From positions 558,001 to 622,000 of the forward strand of contig CAWFKW010000003.1 in NCBI GenBank assembly GCA_963816535.1: DNA of 64,000 nucleotides. The letters run 5' to 3'. How positions within the stretch are numbered: position 1 is the first letter of the stretch; every line of letters starts with the position of its first letter. Positions 53,671 to 62,768 of this stretch are shown piece by piece. Origin of the DNA: CAWFKW01 sp963816535. Lineage in GTDB: Bacteria > Bacteroidota > Ignavibacteria > Tepidaquicellales > OLB5. A model generated the notes under the pieces. That model was not told the DNA's origin. It did not search any database and saw nothing but the letters and a program-made list of their open reading frames with translations. A program made the translations under genes and the position numbers.

Positions 53671-53808
53671 GATTGGAAAACACAGCATCAGAAAATCTCA
53701 TCATTAGCATTTCAGCAAAAAAGAAGGACATTGAAGCAAAATCTTTCAAGACCCACTGTAATTATTCTATCCCTTTTTTTTGATATTAAAAGTAAACTCT
53801 TTAGTAAT

Positions 53809-53816
53809 TATATTTG
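53809..53816 (+). promoter_or_regulatory. -7 element of mrp
   Basis: TATATTTG 20 bases upstream of the mrp ATG. A TTG exists at 53780-53782, but the spacing (26 bases) is longer than ideal. Confidence 0.35.
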
Positions 53817-53835
53817 TTGATATTTTTCAATAATT

Positions 53836-54687
53836 ATGACAGAAATACCAAAAATTCCGATAGTGAACGAACAGGATTCAGTTATTCCGGGGGTCAAATA
53901 CACTATTGCTGTGGCATCAGGCAAGGGCGGCGTTGGAAAATCAACTATTGCCGTGAACCTGGCTATAGCGCTTATTAAAGAAGGCTACAAAGTGGGGTTA
54001 ATAGACGCTGACATATACGGGCCGTCAATCCCGATGATGCTTGGCGTTAAGGATAAACCAATGGTAACGCAGATAAAAGGCAAGAACAGGCTACTGCCGA
54101 TAGTGAAGTTCGGGCTTAAGCTTATGTCGATAGGTTTCCTTGTAGATGCAAACGAAGCCGTTGTTTGGCGGGGCCCTATGGCTGCCAGCGCGCTCAAACA
54201 ATTCATAACAGACGTTGAATGGGGCGAACTGGATTATTTAATATATGATATGCCGCCCGGAACAGGCGACGTTCAGCTCACGCTGACCCAGACTATTCCG
54301 TTAACGGGCGCGGTTATTATAACCACGCCGCAGGATATTTCTATAACAGATGCGCGAAAGGGCGCGAAGATGTTTCAGAAAGTGAACGTAAAGCCGCTCG
54401 GCATAATCGAGAACATGAGTTATTATGTTAACCCTGACGGAACAAAGGAGTATATTTTCGGGCAGGGCGGCGGCGAGAAACTGAGCAAAGAACTCCAGAT
54501 AGGTTTCCTGGGTGAAATTGCTATTAACACACAGATAAGAAAAGGCGGAGATGAGGGCAACCCGGTTGTACTGAGAAATCCTGATAGCGAAGAATCGAAG
54601 CGATTTATCGAAATAGCGAGAAATCTTGCGGAAACAATAAAAGAGAGCTCAAATAAGACTAACGTACAACCGTTAATAGAACTCTGA
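53836..54687 (+). CDS. Mrp/ApbC-type P-loop ATPase
   Basis: ParA-like ATPase of the Mrp/Nbp35 group that carries Fe-S clusters to target proteins. Length 283 residues, lacking the N-terminal DUF59 domain found in many relatives. Deviant Walker A 'GKGGVGKST' at 29-37, 'DADIYGPSIPMMLG' (A') near 58-71, 'DMPPGTGDVQLTLTQ' near 140-154. The CxxC motif that usually bridges a cluster in Mrp dimers is missing: that stretch reads 'NMSYYVNPDGTKEYIFG'. The nfu-type gene 49 bases downstream supplies a CxxC scaffold, which fits a joint role. Confidence 0.9.
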   Translation: MTEIPKIPIVNEQDSVIPGVKYTIAVASGKGGVGKSTIAVNLAIALIKEGYKVGLIDADIYGPSIPMMLGVKDKPMVTQIKGKNRLLPIVKFGLKLMSIGFLVDANEAVVWRGPMAASALKQFITDVEWGELDYLIYDMPPGTGDVQLTLTQTIPLTGAVIITTPQDISITDARKGAKMFQKVNVKPLGIIENMSYYVNPDGTKEYIFGQGGGEKLSKELQIGFLGEIAINTQIRKGGDEGNPVVLRNPDSEESKRFIEIARNLAETIKESSNKTNVQPLIEL

Positions 54688-54736
54688 ATTTGATTGATGT
54701 TTCTTATCAGAAAAATCGTTATTATTACCTGTTGTT

Positions 54737-54979
54737 TTGAATGAAATTACTGAAATCGAAAACAGAATTTTGGCTGTTCTGGATAAGATCAGACCATATC
54801 TGAAAATTGACGGCGGCGATATAGAGTTAGTGAAAATAGACAAGGACGGAATAGTCGAGCTGAAGCTGCTGGGCGCATGCAAATCGTGCGCGCTGAAGCC
54901 GATGACTTTGAGAGCCGGAATCGAAAGAGCATTAATGCACGAAATATCGGAAATTAAAAGAATAGAGTGTTTTAGTTAA
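54737..54979 (+). CDS. NifU C-terminal-domain (Nfu) Fe-S scaffold protein
   Basis: Small protein of 80 residues from a TTG start: stand-alone NifU C-terminal domain with 'IRPYLKIDGGDIELVKID' and the cluster-binding pair Cys48/Cys51 in 'GACKSCALKPMTLRAG'. It assembles or carries Fe-S clusters, with the Mrp protein encoded upstream as probable partner. The plsY ATG follows its stop codon with no gap. Confidence 0.93.
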   Translation: MNEITEIENRILAVLDKIRPYLKIDGGDIELVKIDKDGIVELKLLGACKSCALKPMTLRAGIERALMHEISEIKRIECFS

Positions 54980-55690
54980 ATGTTATCATTACTTGCGGTC
55001 ATATTGTTGAGTTACCTTGTGGGATCTTTTCCCACAGCACTGCTTATTGGCAAATATTTCGGCGGTATTGACCTGCGCAAGCACGGCAGCGGCAACATGG
55101 GGAGCACAAACGCTTTCAGGGTTATGGGATGGAAGCTTGGGCTGCTGGTTCAGGCTATTGATATTACAAAGGGCCTGATAGCTACATTGCTTATTTCAAA
55201 ATTATTCTACGGTTCGCTACCATTTGAGAACAGAACGCCGTTCCAGGATATAACAATTGTCCAGATTATCGCGGGCATATCGGCGGTAATCGGACATGTA
55301 TGGACCATCTTTGCAAACTTCAAAGGCGGCAAAGGAATTAACACCGCCGCCGGTGTGTTGGTGAGCCTTGCCCCAATTGACGCTACTATTTCAATCGGAG
55401 TTTTTGTAATTGTTTTGGTTTCCTCAGGTTATGTATCGCTGGGCTCGATCACGGCCGCGTTCGCATTCCCGTTAGTATTGTTTTTGAGAGAGAACCTGTT
55501 CAACGTGGAGGTGAGCGGATACGGCACTTTGATATATTTCAGCATGGGCGTGGCTCTGTTCCTTATATTTAACCACCGGGCAAACATAAAGAGACTGATG
55601 TACGGCGAGGAAAACCGTTTTGAAAGCTGGTGGAAGATAAGGTTTATTAAAATCAAGGCGCCATTTAAAAGGGCGCGAAAAGCGAAATAA
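54980..55690 (+). CDS. plsY: acyl-phosphate:glycerol-3-phosphate acyltransferase
   Basis: Integral membrane enzyme that acylates glycerol-3-phosphate with the acyl-phosphate made by PlsX. Length 236 residues, a little longer than typical because of a basic C-terminal tail. The three conserved loops are present: 'GSFPTALLIGKYFGGIDLRKHGSGNMGSTNAFR' in sections near 16-48, 'HVWTIFANFKGGKGINTAAG' near 107-126, and 'FNHRANIKRLMYGEENRF' near 194-211. Its substrate glycerol-3-phosphate comes from GpsA (60062-61060). Strong terminator downstream. Confidence 0.95.
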   Translation: MLSLLAVILLSYLVGSFPTALLIGKYFGGIDLRKHGSGNMGSTNAFRVMGWKLGLLVQAIDITKGLIATLLISKLFYGSLPFENRTPFQDITIVQIIAGISAVIGHVWTIFANFKGGKGINTAAGVLVSLAPIDATISIGVFVIVLVSSGYVSLGSITAAFAFPLVLFLRENLFNVEVSGYGTLIYFSMGVALFLIFNHRANIKRLMYGEENRFESWWKIRFIKIKAPFKRARKAK

Positions 55691-55710
55691 ATTTGAAGAG
55701 TTATATGTAT

Positions 55711-55747
55711 AAAGGCAGTCCGGTTAATTCCGAACTGCCTTTTTTTA
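55711..55747 (+). terminator. intrinsic terminator after plsY
   Basis: AAAGGCAGT-C-CGG, loop TTAATT, CCG-A-ACTGCCTTT, followed by TTTT; 12 bp of stem with one internal mismatch. It ends the mrp-nfu-plsY transcript 20 bases after the stop. Confidence 0.85.
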
Positions 55748-55799
55748 ATTTAGGTCAAACTAGAATGAGATTGCTTCGCCTATGGCTCGCAATAGAGAA

Positions 55800-57869
55800 T
55801 TATTTAATCAACACTAATTTTTTTGTTTCAGTAAAGTTATCAGTTTGCAAACTGTAAAAATAAACGCCGCTGGCAAAGTTGGATGCGTCCCAATCAACAA
55901 TATACGTTCCTGCGTTTAATTTCTCATTGATGAGCGTAGAAACTTCTCTGCCCGTAATATCGTAAATCTTTATTGCAACATTTGAATTTTTAGGAAGCGA
56001 GAACTTAATCTTTGTAGTAGGGTTAAATGGGTTAGGGCAATTCTGATAAAGCATAAATGATTTTGGAATTGAAGAACTGATGTTCTTAATGCCGATAATT
56101 TCAGATAGCGGTCTTTTCCAAACTGACTGACCTGCGGTACCCGCAAATACAAAATCATTTGAAACTAAAAGCGAATTAACCTGCAGAGGCAGCATTCCAT
56201 TGTTTACGTGTGTCCAGTTCAAGCCGTTGTTTACTGTTAGATACGTCCCGCCACCTGCCGTTCCGGCTAATACATAATCGCCTGCAGCAGCCAGCGAAGT
56301 AATAAAATAGAAATCACCAAAAATAATATTTTGCCAGCTACCGCCACTATTTGATGAAATGTATATTCCTAAACAGGTGCCTGCGTAAACGACGCTATCT
56401 TTGCAGAGAATTGAATAGATGTATTCGTTAACGCCGATATTTTGCCAACTTAATCCATGATTTGTTGATAAATATACGCCGTCAGAACAACCCGCAAGAA
56501 TCTTATTGCCTTCAGAGGATAAACAATTGACATTCACAGATAGTGCGTTTATATTCCAGTTGTTTCCATTATTTGAAGTCAAATATGCCCCGCCTGAGGT
56601 TCCTGCAATGATATTATTTCCATCGGCAATAAATGCATTTACTCTGGTGTTATTAGCCATACCTGAATTTTTATTTATCCAATTTTGCCCGTTATCAGTT
56701 GAAACATATACGCCATTTTGAGAGACGCCTAAGAACAAAATACTATCACGCGAAAAAATAGAATAAAGAGAACAATTTGATATTCCGTTGTTTTTAATAG
56801 CCCAGCTATTCCCCATATCAGTTGACTTAAAGACTCCCACATAAACATCACTTGCAAAAATAGTTCCGTTAACAACGGTCATAGAATTCACATAACAATT
56901 CCTTATGCCGCTGCTGGAGAAGTTCCAGTTATTACCATTATCTGTAGTAATATAAACTCCGCTGTTATTCAGGGATTTGAAACTTCCAGCGTAGATATTA
57001 TCATCCTTAACTAATAATGATTGAATACTCGTATTTGAAAGTCCGTTGTTCGTAGAAATCCAAGTTCCTCCATTATTTGAAGATTCATAAATTCCATCCC
57101 CGGTCGCGGCAATTATTAAATTATCCTTGAATGTTATCGCAGATACCCATTCATTACCCATGAGCTGGGTCCAGTTTAACCCGTCGTTTGAAGACATGTA
57201 AATACCGGGATAGCATCCGGCAAACAAATAAGCGCCCGCCGAACAAATATCCAGGACGCTCTGAACATTTAGGCCAGCGCTCACAGAACTCCATAAATTG
57301 CCATTATCAGTAGTTTTATATACCTGGCCAACATGATTGTAATCTTCTGTACCGGCAAAGATATTGTTGTTTTTTGAAATTAAAGTGTGCACAAAAGCAA
57401 AGGAGGGTATACCATTATTTATTTGTGACCAATTGATGCCAAAATCTGTGGATAAATAGATTCCGCCACCCTCAGTTCCAACAAAAATATTGTTATTAAC
57501 TACTATCATTGAAATACATGTGGCAGGAATTTCAGGCACACTAATCCAATTCACGCCAAAATTGGTAGTGCGATATACACCTCCTGCCGTACCAATAAAA
57601 ATATTATTATTCAAAAAACCAATTGAATATACAAAGAGAGCATTAAAGACGTTAGTGTCAAGTGATATCCAGTTCGAACCGTTATTTGAAGAGTATAATA
57701 ATCCGGCGCCATCAGTTCCTGCAAAAATTCCATTCTGATTTGAACTTAGGGTATTGATGGTTCCTCCATTAGGTCCATTTGCCTGAACCCATTGAGCACG
57801 TGATATCGAAATGTTAAAAATAAAAATTGAAATGCAGGACAGCAGAAATAAAAAAATGATCTTTTTCAT
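55800..57869 (-). CDS. large BNR/sortilin-type beta-propeller protein with T9SS module
   Basis: Secreted protein of 689 residues. Signal peptide to 'ISRAQW' (~26). About thirteen to fourteen blades with a repeat style different from the YCF48 genes: 'NNIFAGTEGGGIYLSTDFGINWSQ'-type units ('AGT..GGVYLSTNNG..W', in sections). T9SS domain begins 'YQNCPNPFNPTTKIKFSLP' near 611, with Cys in place of the usual Tyr, and ends 'ETKKLVLIK'. TATGTTTG at 57922-57929 is a possible -7 element. Binding or sensing function likely; no catalytic motif. Confidence 0.87.
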   Translation of the reverse strand: MKKIIFLFLLSCISIFIFNISISRAQWVQANGPNGGTINTLSSNQNGIFAGTDGAGLLYSSNNGSNWISLDTNVFNALFVYSIGFLNNNIFIGTAGGVYRTTNFGVNWISVPEIPATCISMIVVNNNIFVGTEGGGIYLSTDFGINWSQINNGIPSFAFVHTLISKNNNIFAGTEDYNHVGQVYKTTDNGNLWSSVSAGLNVQSVLDICSAGAYLFAGCYPGIYMSSNDGLNWTQLMGNEWVSAITFKDNLIIAATGDGIYESSNNGGTWISTNNGLSNTSIQSLLVKDDNIYAGSFKSLNNSGVYITTDNGNNWNFSSSGIRNCYVNSMTVVNGTIFASDVYVGVFKSTDMGNSWAIKNNGISNCSLYSIFSRDSILFLGVSQNGVYVSTDNGQNWINKNSGMANNTRVNAFIADGNNIIAGTSGGAYLTSNNGNNWNINALSVNVNCLSSEGNKILAGCSDGVYLSTNHGLSWQNIGVNEYIYSILCKDSVVYAGTCLGIYISSNSGGSWQNIIFGDFYFITSLAAAGDYVLAGTAGGGTYLTVNNGLNWTHVNNGMLPLQVNSLLVSNDFVFAGTAGQSVWKRPLSEIIGIKNISSSIPKSFMLYQNCPNPFNPTTKIKFSLPKNSNVAIKIYDITGREVSTLINEKLNAGTYIVDWDASNFASGVYFYSLQTDNFTETKKLVLIK

Positions 57870-58042
57870 CGGTTTTGATCCTATACAATAATAACTAAAA
57901 TTAGGAAAAAACCTCCTCTGGCAAACATAAGTTAATACGTATGGATCGATTTTGAAAGCGAAAAGAGTATGCCCCCCTGCGATTCCTTTTTAGATTCTAT
58001 TAACATGAAATCTGCAGTATCCGGCTGCCTGCCATACGCCCC

Positions 58043-59851
58043 TTACTTTACAAGCATCATCTTTTGAGTTTGGGCATATGAACCGGCTATCAACCTGTAA
58101 AAATAAATGCCTGAAGCGAATCCTAAAGCGTTCCATTCTACTGTGTATGTGCCCGGCGCAAGCTGGCTGTTTGTAACTTCGCTCACTTTTCTTCCCAAAG
58201 CGTCATAAATATCCAGGGTTACCTGTTCTGTTTGAGCGCCTGATTCTATTGGCGGTATATCAAACTGTATGCTGGTAACAGGATTAAACGGATTGGGATA
58301 GTTTTGATGAAGCCTGTGCGCAGAAGGAATTACAGTCTGACCCGATGGGTCCTTCCAATCATACCTGAACGCACGATAGGAATAGACGTTTACAGGCAGA
58401 TTAAGCTCATAGAGCCTTGTACCATCAGGCTTCACCTCGGTTACGGACGGATTTGCCGCGCCCCATCCTATCAGAGTATTCCCGTTAGCAAGCCTCTGAA
58501 CGTAGCCCATTGCCGCGCCGTAAATATCAGGAGAATTTCTGTATTGCCAAACCAGAGTCGCCGTTTTGTTCTGTTCGTCAACGGTATACTCAACCGCCCT
58601 TGAAAACGGCGGCGAATGATAATTCCCGTTATCGAACAAAGTGATATTTCCGTTGGCTATTCTTCTTAAAGCATGCTGGTGTGAAAACCCTATAGGGTCG
58701 TTTATAAAAGTAAACTGGTTATTCTTCCCTCCAAGCCTCCAGATCATGTCTCCGGTAGTTCGGTTTATTTTGGTTACTTCGTCCATATGCCTTGAAGAAA
58801 GCAGCCAGTTGCCGTCATTATCGATTTCTATTGCATTGCCGTGAACATAATCCACAACCGGCGCAGTTAAATTCTCATGCGTTGCATCCGTGATCTGAAA
58901 ATTGTCCCAGCTTCTCCACTGGAAAACCACGTTCTTGTTCCGGTCAATTTCCTGCAGAACCAGTCCCACAACTCTTGCCGCCGGATTACCCCCGGTAACA
59001 ATTTGCGACATATCGACTGTTTCCGTATCATAGCACATCATGACCCCATGGCCGTTTGCCAGAACCCTGAGTTCATGCACATCCGTTGAATAATTGTTGC
59101 CGCAGTAAAAACTGTCAATGATATTGTAACTTGAATCCAATTCAATATATTTCATCCGGTTGTTATCATAATAAGTCAAATTGCCGTTTGGCTGCGGTTT
59201 AAAATCAAAACACAAAGCGTTCATATGGATCGAATAATACGGCTGGCCGTTGTTCTTCAGGATAAGAAGATACGGGTCGTTTTGAATAACAGGAGAAAAG
59301 ACAATGTTGCTAATAAAAATGTAACCGTCAGATGGAGTAGATGAATAATCAATTGTTATCAGCGGCAAACCGTCCGCCCCGTCGCCTGTATTTCCGGCAT
59401 GATTAAGCCTGTTCAGGTCTTCCTGCCCAAGCTCATTCATCAAATTAACCGGGCCCTTAAAGTTTTCCTTTTGCCTGACTGTAAACGAATAAGAAAACGG
59501 TTGTATATTTTTATCATCAGCGGTCTTGATAGCGCTGTTAAATCGTACAGTCACTCTCTCGCCCGGCTGAAAGGCCGTGAACGGCTTAAATATTATACAG
59601 CTTCTGTCATCAGAATTTATGAACCTGCCCGTGTGAATTCCGCTAACAGAACCTTTCACAGTTACTGACCTGCCGCCTGCAATAGTATTCATCGCAATTT
59701 GTTCAGATGGCCGAATAATAATGCCTGCATCACGGCTCACAAATTGAGCTGCGGGAAGAGGGTCAAGATAAACAAAATACGGGGAGATTTGAGCGGAATA
59801 ACAAGATATTGCGGAGAAGATAATGAACAAAAAAGTAAGTTTTTTACCCAT
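58043..59851 (-). CDS. arylsulfotransferase-like protein with T9SS module
   Basis: Secreted protein of 602 residues from ATG 59851 ('MGKKLTFLFIIFSAISCYSAQ', a clear signal peptide). Residues ~30-130 are a Big/Ig-like domain ('GERVTVRFNSAIKTADDKN'); ~150-500 match the ASST-type propeller ('PYLLILKNNGQPYYSIHM', 'DVHELRVLANGHGVMM', 'DYVHGNAIEIDNDGNWLLSS', 'FSHQHALRRIANGNITLFDN'), with the conserved histidines of this family. Characterised ASST enzymes move sulfate between phenols in the periplasm; substrate here is unknown. The T9SS domain starts 'HQNYPNPFNPVTSIQFDIP', has an insert ('PIESGAQTEQ') and ends 'QTQKMMLVK'. Confidence 0.85.
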   Translation of the reverse strand: MGKKLTFLFIIFSAISCYSAQISPYFVYLDPLPAAQFVSRDAGIIIRPSEQIAMNTIAGGRSVTVKGSVSGIHTGRFINSDDRSCIIFKPFTAFQPGERVTVRFNSAIKTADDKNIQPFSYSFTVRQKENFKGPVNLMNELGQEDLNRLNHAGNTGDGADGLPLITIDYSSTPSDGYIFISNIVFSPVIQNDPYLLILKNNGQPYYSIHMNALCFDFKPQPNGNLTYYDNNRMKYIELDSSYNIIDSFYCGNNYSTDVHELRVLANGHGVMMCYDTETVDMSQIVTGGNPAARVVGLVLQEIDRNKNVVFQWRSWDNFQITDATHENLTAPVVDYVHGNAIEIDNDGNWLLSSRHMDEVTKINRTTGDMIWRLGGKNNQFTFINDPIGFSHQHALRRIANGNITLFDNGNYHSPPFSRAVEYTVDEQNKTATLVWQYRNSPDIYGAAMGYVQRLANGNTLIGWGAANPSVTEVKPDGTRLYELNLPVNVYSYRAFRYDWKDPSGQTVIPSAHRLHQNYPNPFNPVTSIQFDIPPIESGAQTEQVTLDIYDALGRKVSEVTNSQLAPGTYTVEWNALGFASGIYFYRLIAGSYAQTQKMMLVK

Positions 59852-60030
59852 TGAATTCCTTAAAAATAGTAAATTATACGACATGGAAACCTAAATCTGA
59901 GCTAGCTATAGGTTAGACATAAAGTAACGAAATTAATTTAGCCGAAAAATAATGATAAATTATCATTTAAAATGTAATATTTTGTATCGCCATAAACTAA
60001 ATATGCATTTTAATAGTAAACATTTATTAA

Positions 60031-60038
60031 TAAGTTTG
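60031..60038 (+). promoter_or_regulatory. -7 element of gpsA
   Basis: TAAGTTTG, an exact TAnnTTTG match, 23 bases before the gpsA ATG; no TTG at the right spacing. Confidence 0.3.
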
Positions 60039-60061
60039 TTAAAGCATAACAAGATTTAAAT

Positions 60062-61060
60062 ATGAATATTTGCGTTCTCGGTGCAGGAGGCTGGGGCACA
60101 GCGATTGCCGTCATGCTGCACAATAATAAACACGACGTTACTTTGTGGGAATACGAAAGAGAATACGCCCACACCCTCGACGAATTCAGAGAAAACTTCT
60201 ATTTTCTTCCCAAAGTTAAGATTCCAAAGAAGATAAGAATAACAAATGATATCGATGTGGCGCTTCACGCCGCGAATGTTATTGTGGTTTCAACGCCTAC
60301 GCAATACATCAGGCACGTCATTGAAAATATAAAGAATACTGACTTTGGCGACAGGATAATTCTCAGCGTATCCAAAGGCATCGAAAATAATTCATTCATG
60401 ACTGTGTCGGAGATATTCATGGATGTTTTTACCAAAATCCATAAGAAAAACATAGTAGCGCTTTCTGGCCCATCTCACGCCGAGGAGGTTGCCAGGCAGC
60501 TGCCCACGGCGGTGGTAGCCAGCTCAAGCGATACGGCAAACGCCCACGTAGTTCAGAAAGCGTTTTCAAATAAATACTTCAGAGTTTACAGGAGCTCCGA
60601 CGTGAAGGGCGTTGAGCTGGGCGGCGCGCTTAAAAATGTAATAGCCATTGCAGCAGGTATTTCGGACGGGGCTGGTTTTGGGGACAATACAAAAGCCGCC
60701 ATCATGATACGCGGAATAAAAGAAATAACAAGGCTCGGGGTTTTCCTCGGCGCTCATGAAAAGACTTTCCAGGGACTTTCAGGCATGGGCGACCTGATAG
60801 TAACCTGCGGCAGCAAACTTTCACGAAACCGCTTTGTGGGTGAAGAAGTTGGTAAAGGCAGAAAACTAAAAGACGTACTTGCCGAAATGAAGATGGTGGC
60901 GGAAGGCGTGGCAACTACAGTTTCGACGCATGGGCTCGCAAAGAACAAGAACGTGGAGCTCCCGATAATCGAGCAGGTGTATAAAGTCCTGTTCCAGGGT
61001 AAAAATCCTCACTTAGCCACCGAAAAACTAATGACAAGGGACCTGAAAGAAGAACACTAA
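60062..61060 (+). CDS. gpsA: glycerol-3-phosphate dehydrogenase [NAD(P)+]
   Basis: Makes sn-glycerol-3-phosphate from dihydroxyacetone phosphate for phospholipid synthesis. Length 332 residues. Dinucleotide site 'GAGGWGTA' at 7-14; 'SVSKGIE' near 103; 'ALSGPSHAEEVARQLPTAVV' near 136-155; catalytic Lys region 'VELGGALKNVIAIAAGISDG' near 183-202; 'GLSGMGDLIVTC' near 238-249. The amidohydrolase gene starts 11 bases after its stop. Confidence 0.96.
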   Translation: MNICVLGAGGWGTAIAVMLHNNKHDVTLWEYEREYAHTLDEFRENFYFLPKVKIPKKIRITNDIDVALHAANVIVVSTPTQYIRHVIENIKNTDFGDRIILSVSKGIENNSFMTVSEIFMDVFTKIHKKNIVALSGPSHAEEVARQLPTAVVASSSDTANAHVVQKAFSNKYFRVYRSSDVKGVELGGALKNVIAIAAGISDGAGFGDNTKAAIMIRGIKEITRLGVFLGAHEKTFQGLSGMGDLIVTCGSKLSRNRFVGEEVGKGRKLKDVLAEMKMVAEGVATTVSTHGLAKNKNVELPIIEQVYKVLFQGKNPHLATEKLMTRDLKEEH

Positions 61061-61071
61061 ACGGATACTTT

Positions 61072-62649
61072 ATGGGAACAATTCTCTTTACGAATTCTAA
61101 AGTTTGGTCGCCGGAAGGCAACTTCGCGGAAGCATTCGGAATCAAAGACGGAGTCTTCAATTTTGTGGGCTCCATCGATGACGCCCGCAGGAAGAAAAAT
61201 GAATACTACAAGACCGTAGATCTAAAAGGCAGACTTGTATTGCCCGGGCTCACAGACGGCCATCTCCACCTCTGCTACGGGTCTTTAATGAGAAAGCGTC
61301 TTAACTGCCGCGATGCCAAATCAAAAGACGACCTTGCAAAACAGATCCGCAAATACGATTCAACAAATAAGAACGGAAACTGGATAATTGGCGGAAATCT
61401 GGACATGCTGCGCGTGGTAGGAAGCGGGCGGGATGGGAGCGGAAATATCGCAGATGAATTATACTCTAAAAAGCCATTGTTCATAGCGAACTACGATTAT
61501 CATTCCGGTATATGTAATTCGCTGGCTCTTGAAAAATCGGGGCTCAAAAGCGATCTAAGTTCTTTTTCTGAAGATTTAGTTCCCAGAGATTCGGGCGGAA
61601 AACTTACAGGCATCGTAAAGGAGGAGGCGCTTGACTTCGTTTTTAAGAGGCTGCCTGAACCTTCAATTGATGAAAGGGCGAAAGCTGTCATTGAATTCAT
61701 TAAAATTCTGCACTCCTTCGGGATCACAACTGTAACCGATATAACGCTTCCGCAGGACCTAGATGTTTATAACTACCTTCATAACAAAGGAAAACTCGCT
61801 ATCAGAATAAACTCATATGTGCCCTTTGAAGAATTTCAGAACCTTTCTGAATTTGAAGAAATGACCCGCGAAATTGACCATGACTATTTTTCGATCAACG
61901 GATTCAAGGCTTTTTATGACGGAGCGCTGGGCTCGGCGACGGCTCTGTTTAGCGAGAATTACACAGGCGCTGACACTAATGGAAACAGAACTGCAATGGC
62001 AGAATCAGGCGAGTTAAGAGAGCTTGCTCTTGCTATAGACAAAGCTAACAAACAAATTATAATACATGCCATCGGAGACCGGGCTGTAACCGAAGTACTG
62101 GATATCTGCGAAGCGCTGAAAAAAGAAAACGGGGAACGGGAACGGCGGCTGCGGATAGAACACGCACAGCATATAAAAGAAGACGACCTGGAAAGATTTA
62201 AGGAGTGTAAAGTTATTGTATCCGCGCAGCCGGTTCATCTGAAATATGATATAAACATTGTGAGGCAGCGACTGCCCGGGAAGCTAGTTAAAACAACTCA
62301 TAATTATAAGCTTCTTATGGATAAGGGTGTAACTGTTAATTTCGGGACAGATTTTCCGATTGCGGATGTAAACCCGTTTGATAACATCTACATGGCCGTC
62401 ACGCGGAAAGCCAATGATGAAATTTTGACTCCAGAATACAGGATTGGACTCCACGACTGCATAAAAGCTTACACAATTAACAATGCGTATTCAAATTTCA
62501 ATGAAGACGCTACGGGCTCAATAGAATCCGGCAAAGTGGCTGATTTTGTAATAATGAAAGATGACTTATTTGAGATGAAGGAAGATAAGCTTAACCAGGC
62601 AAGGGTTTACAAAACATATTTGAACGGCGAAGAAGTATATAAGGGATAG
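61072..62649 (+). CDS. YtcJ-like metal-dependent amidohydrolase
   Basis: Amidohydrolase of 525 residues in the YtcJ group. Cytosolic: no signal peptide. 'RLVLPGLTDGHLHLCYGS' near 51-68 supplies the HxH metal ligands; 'GFKAFYDGALGSATALFSENY' near 277-297 has the family's modified loop; 'IIHAIGDRAV' near 323, 'RIEHAQHIKEDDLERF' near 353 and 'NFGTDFPIADVNPF' near 422 give the later metal ligands and the catalytic Asp. Substrates of this group are mostly unknown. Likely co-transcribed with gpsA. Confidence 0.88.
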   Translation: MGTILFTNSKVWSPEGNFAEAFGIKDGVFNFVGSIDDARRKKNEYYKTVDLKGRLVLPGLTDGHLHLCYGSLMRKRLNCRDAKSKDDLAKQIRKYDSTNKNGNWIIGGNLDMLRVVGSGRDGSGNIADELYSKKPLFIANYDYHSGICNSLALEKSGLKSDLSSFSEDLVPRDSGGKLTGIVKEEALDFVFKRLPEPSIDERAKAVIEFIKILHSFGITTVTDITLPQDLDVYNYLHNKGKLAIRINSYVPFEEFQNLSEFEEMTREIDHDYFSINGFKAFYDGALGSATALFSENYTGADTNGNRTAMAESGELRELALAIDKANKQIIIHAIGDRAVTEVLDICEALKKENGERERRLRIEHAQHIKEDDLERFKECKVIVSAQPVHLKYDINIVRQRLPGKLVKTTHNYKLLMDKGVTVNFGTDFPIADVNPFDNIYMAVTRKANDEILTPEYRIGLHDCIKAYTINNAYSNFNEDATGSIESGKVADFVIMKDDLFEMKEDKLNQARVYKTYLNGEEVYKG

Positions 62650-62669
62650 TTTCTAAATCCTCACCTCTG

Positions 62670-62692
62670 CCCTTCTCCTAAAAGGAGAGGGG
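62670..62692. repeat. dispersed-type hairpin
   Basis: CCC-T-TCTCCT, loop AAA, AGGAGA-G-GGG: ten pairs including one G-T pair. It follows the amidohydrolase gene by about 20 bases and faces a convergent gene. No T-run, so a repeat rather than a clear terminator. Confidence 0.55.
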
Positions 62693-62768
62693 AGACAAAA
62701 CATCCACATACCTGAGTAATTTTTGCTGTTATTGCATACTAACAGCAAGGGAATATAGAGGACCTTTT

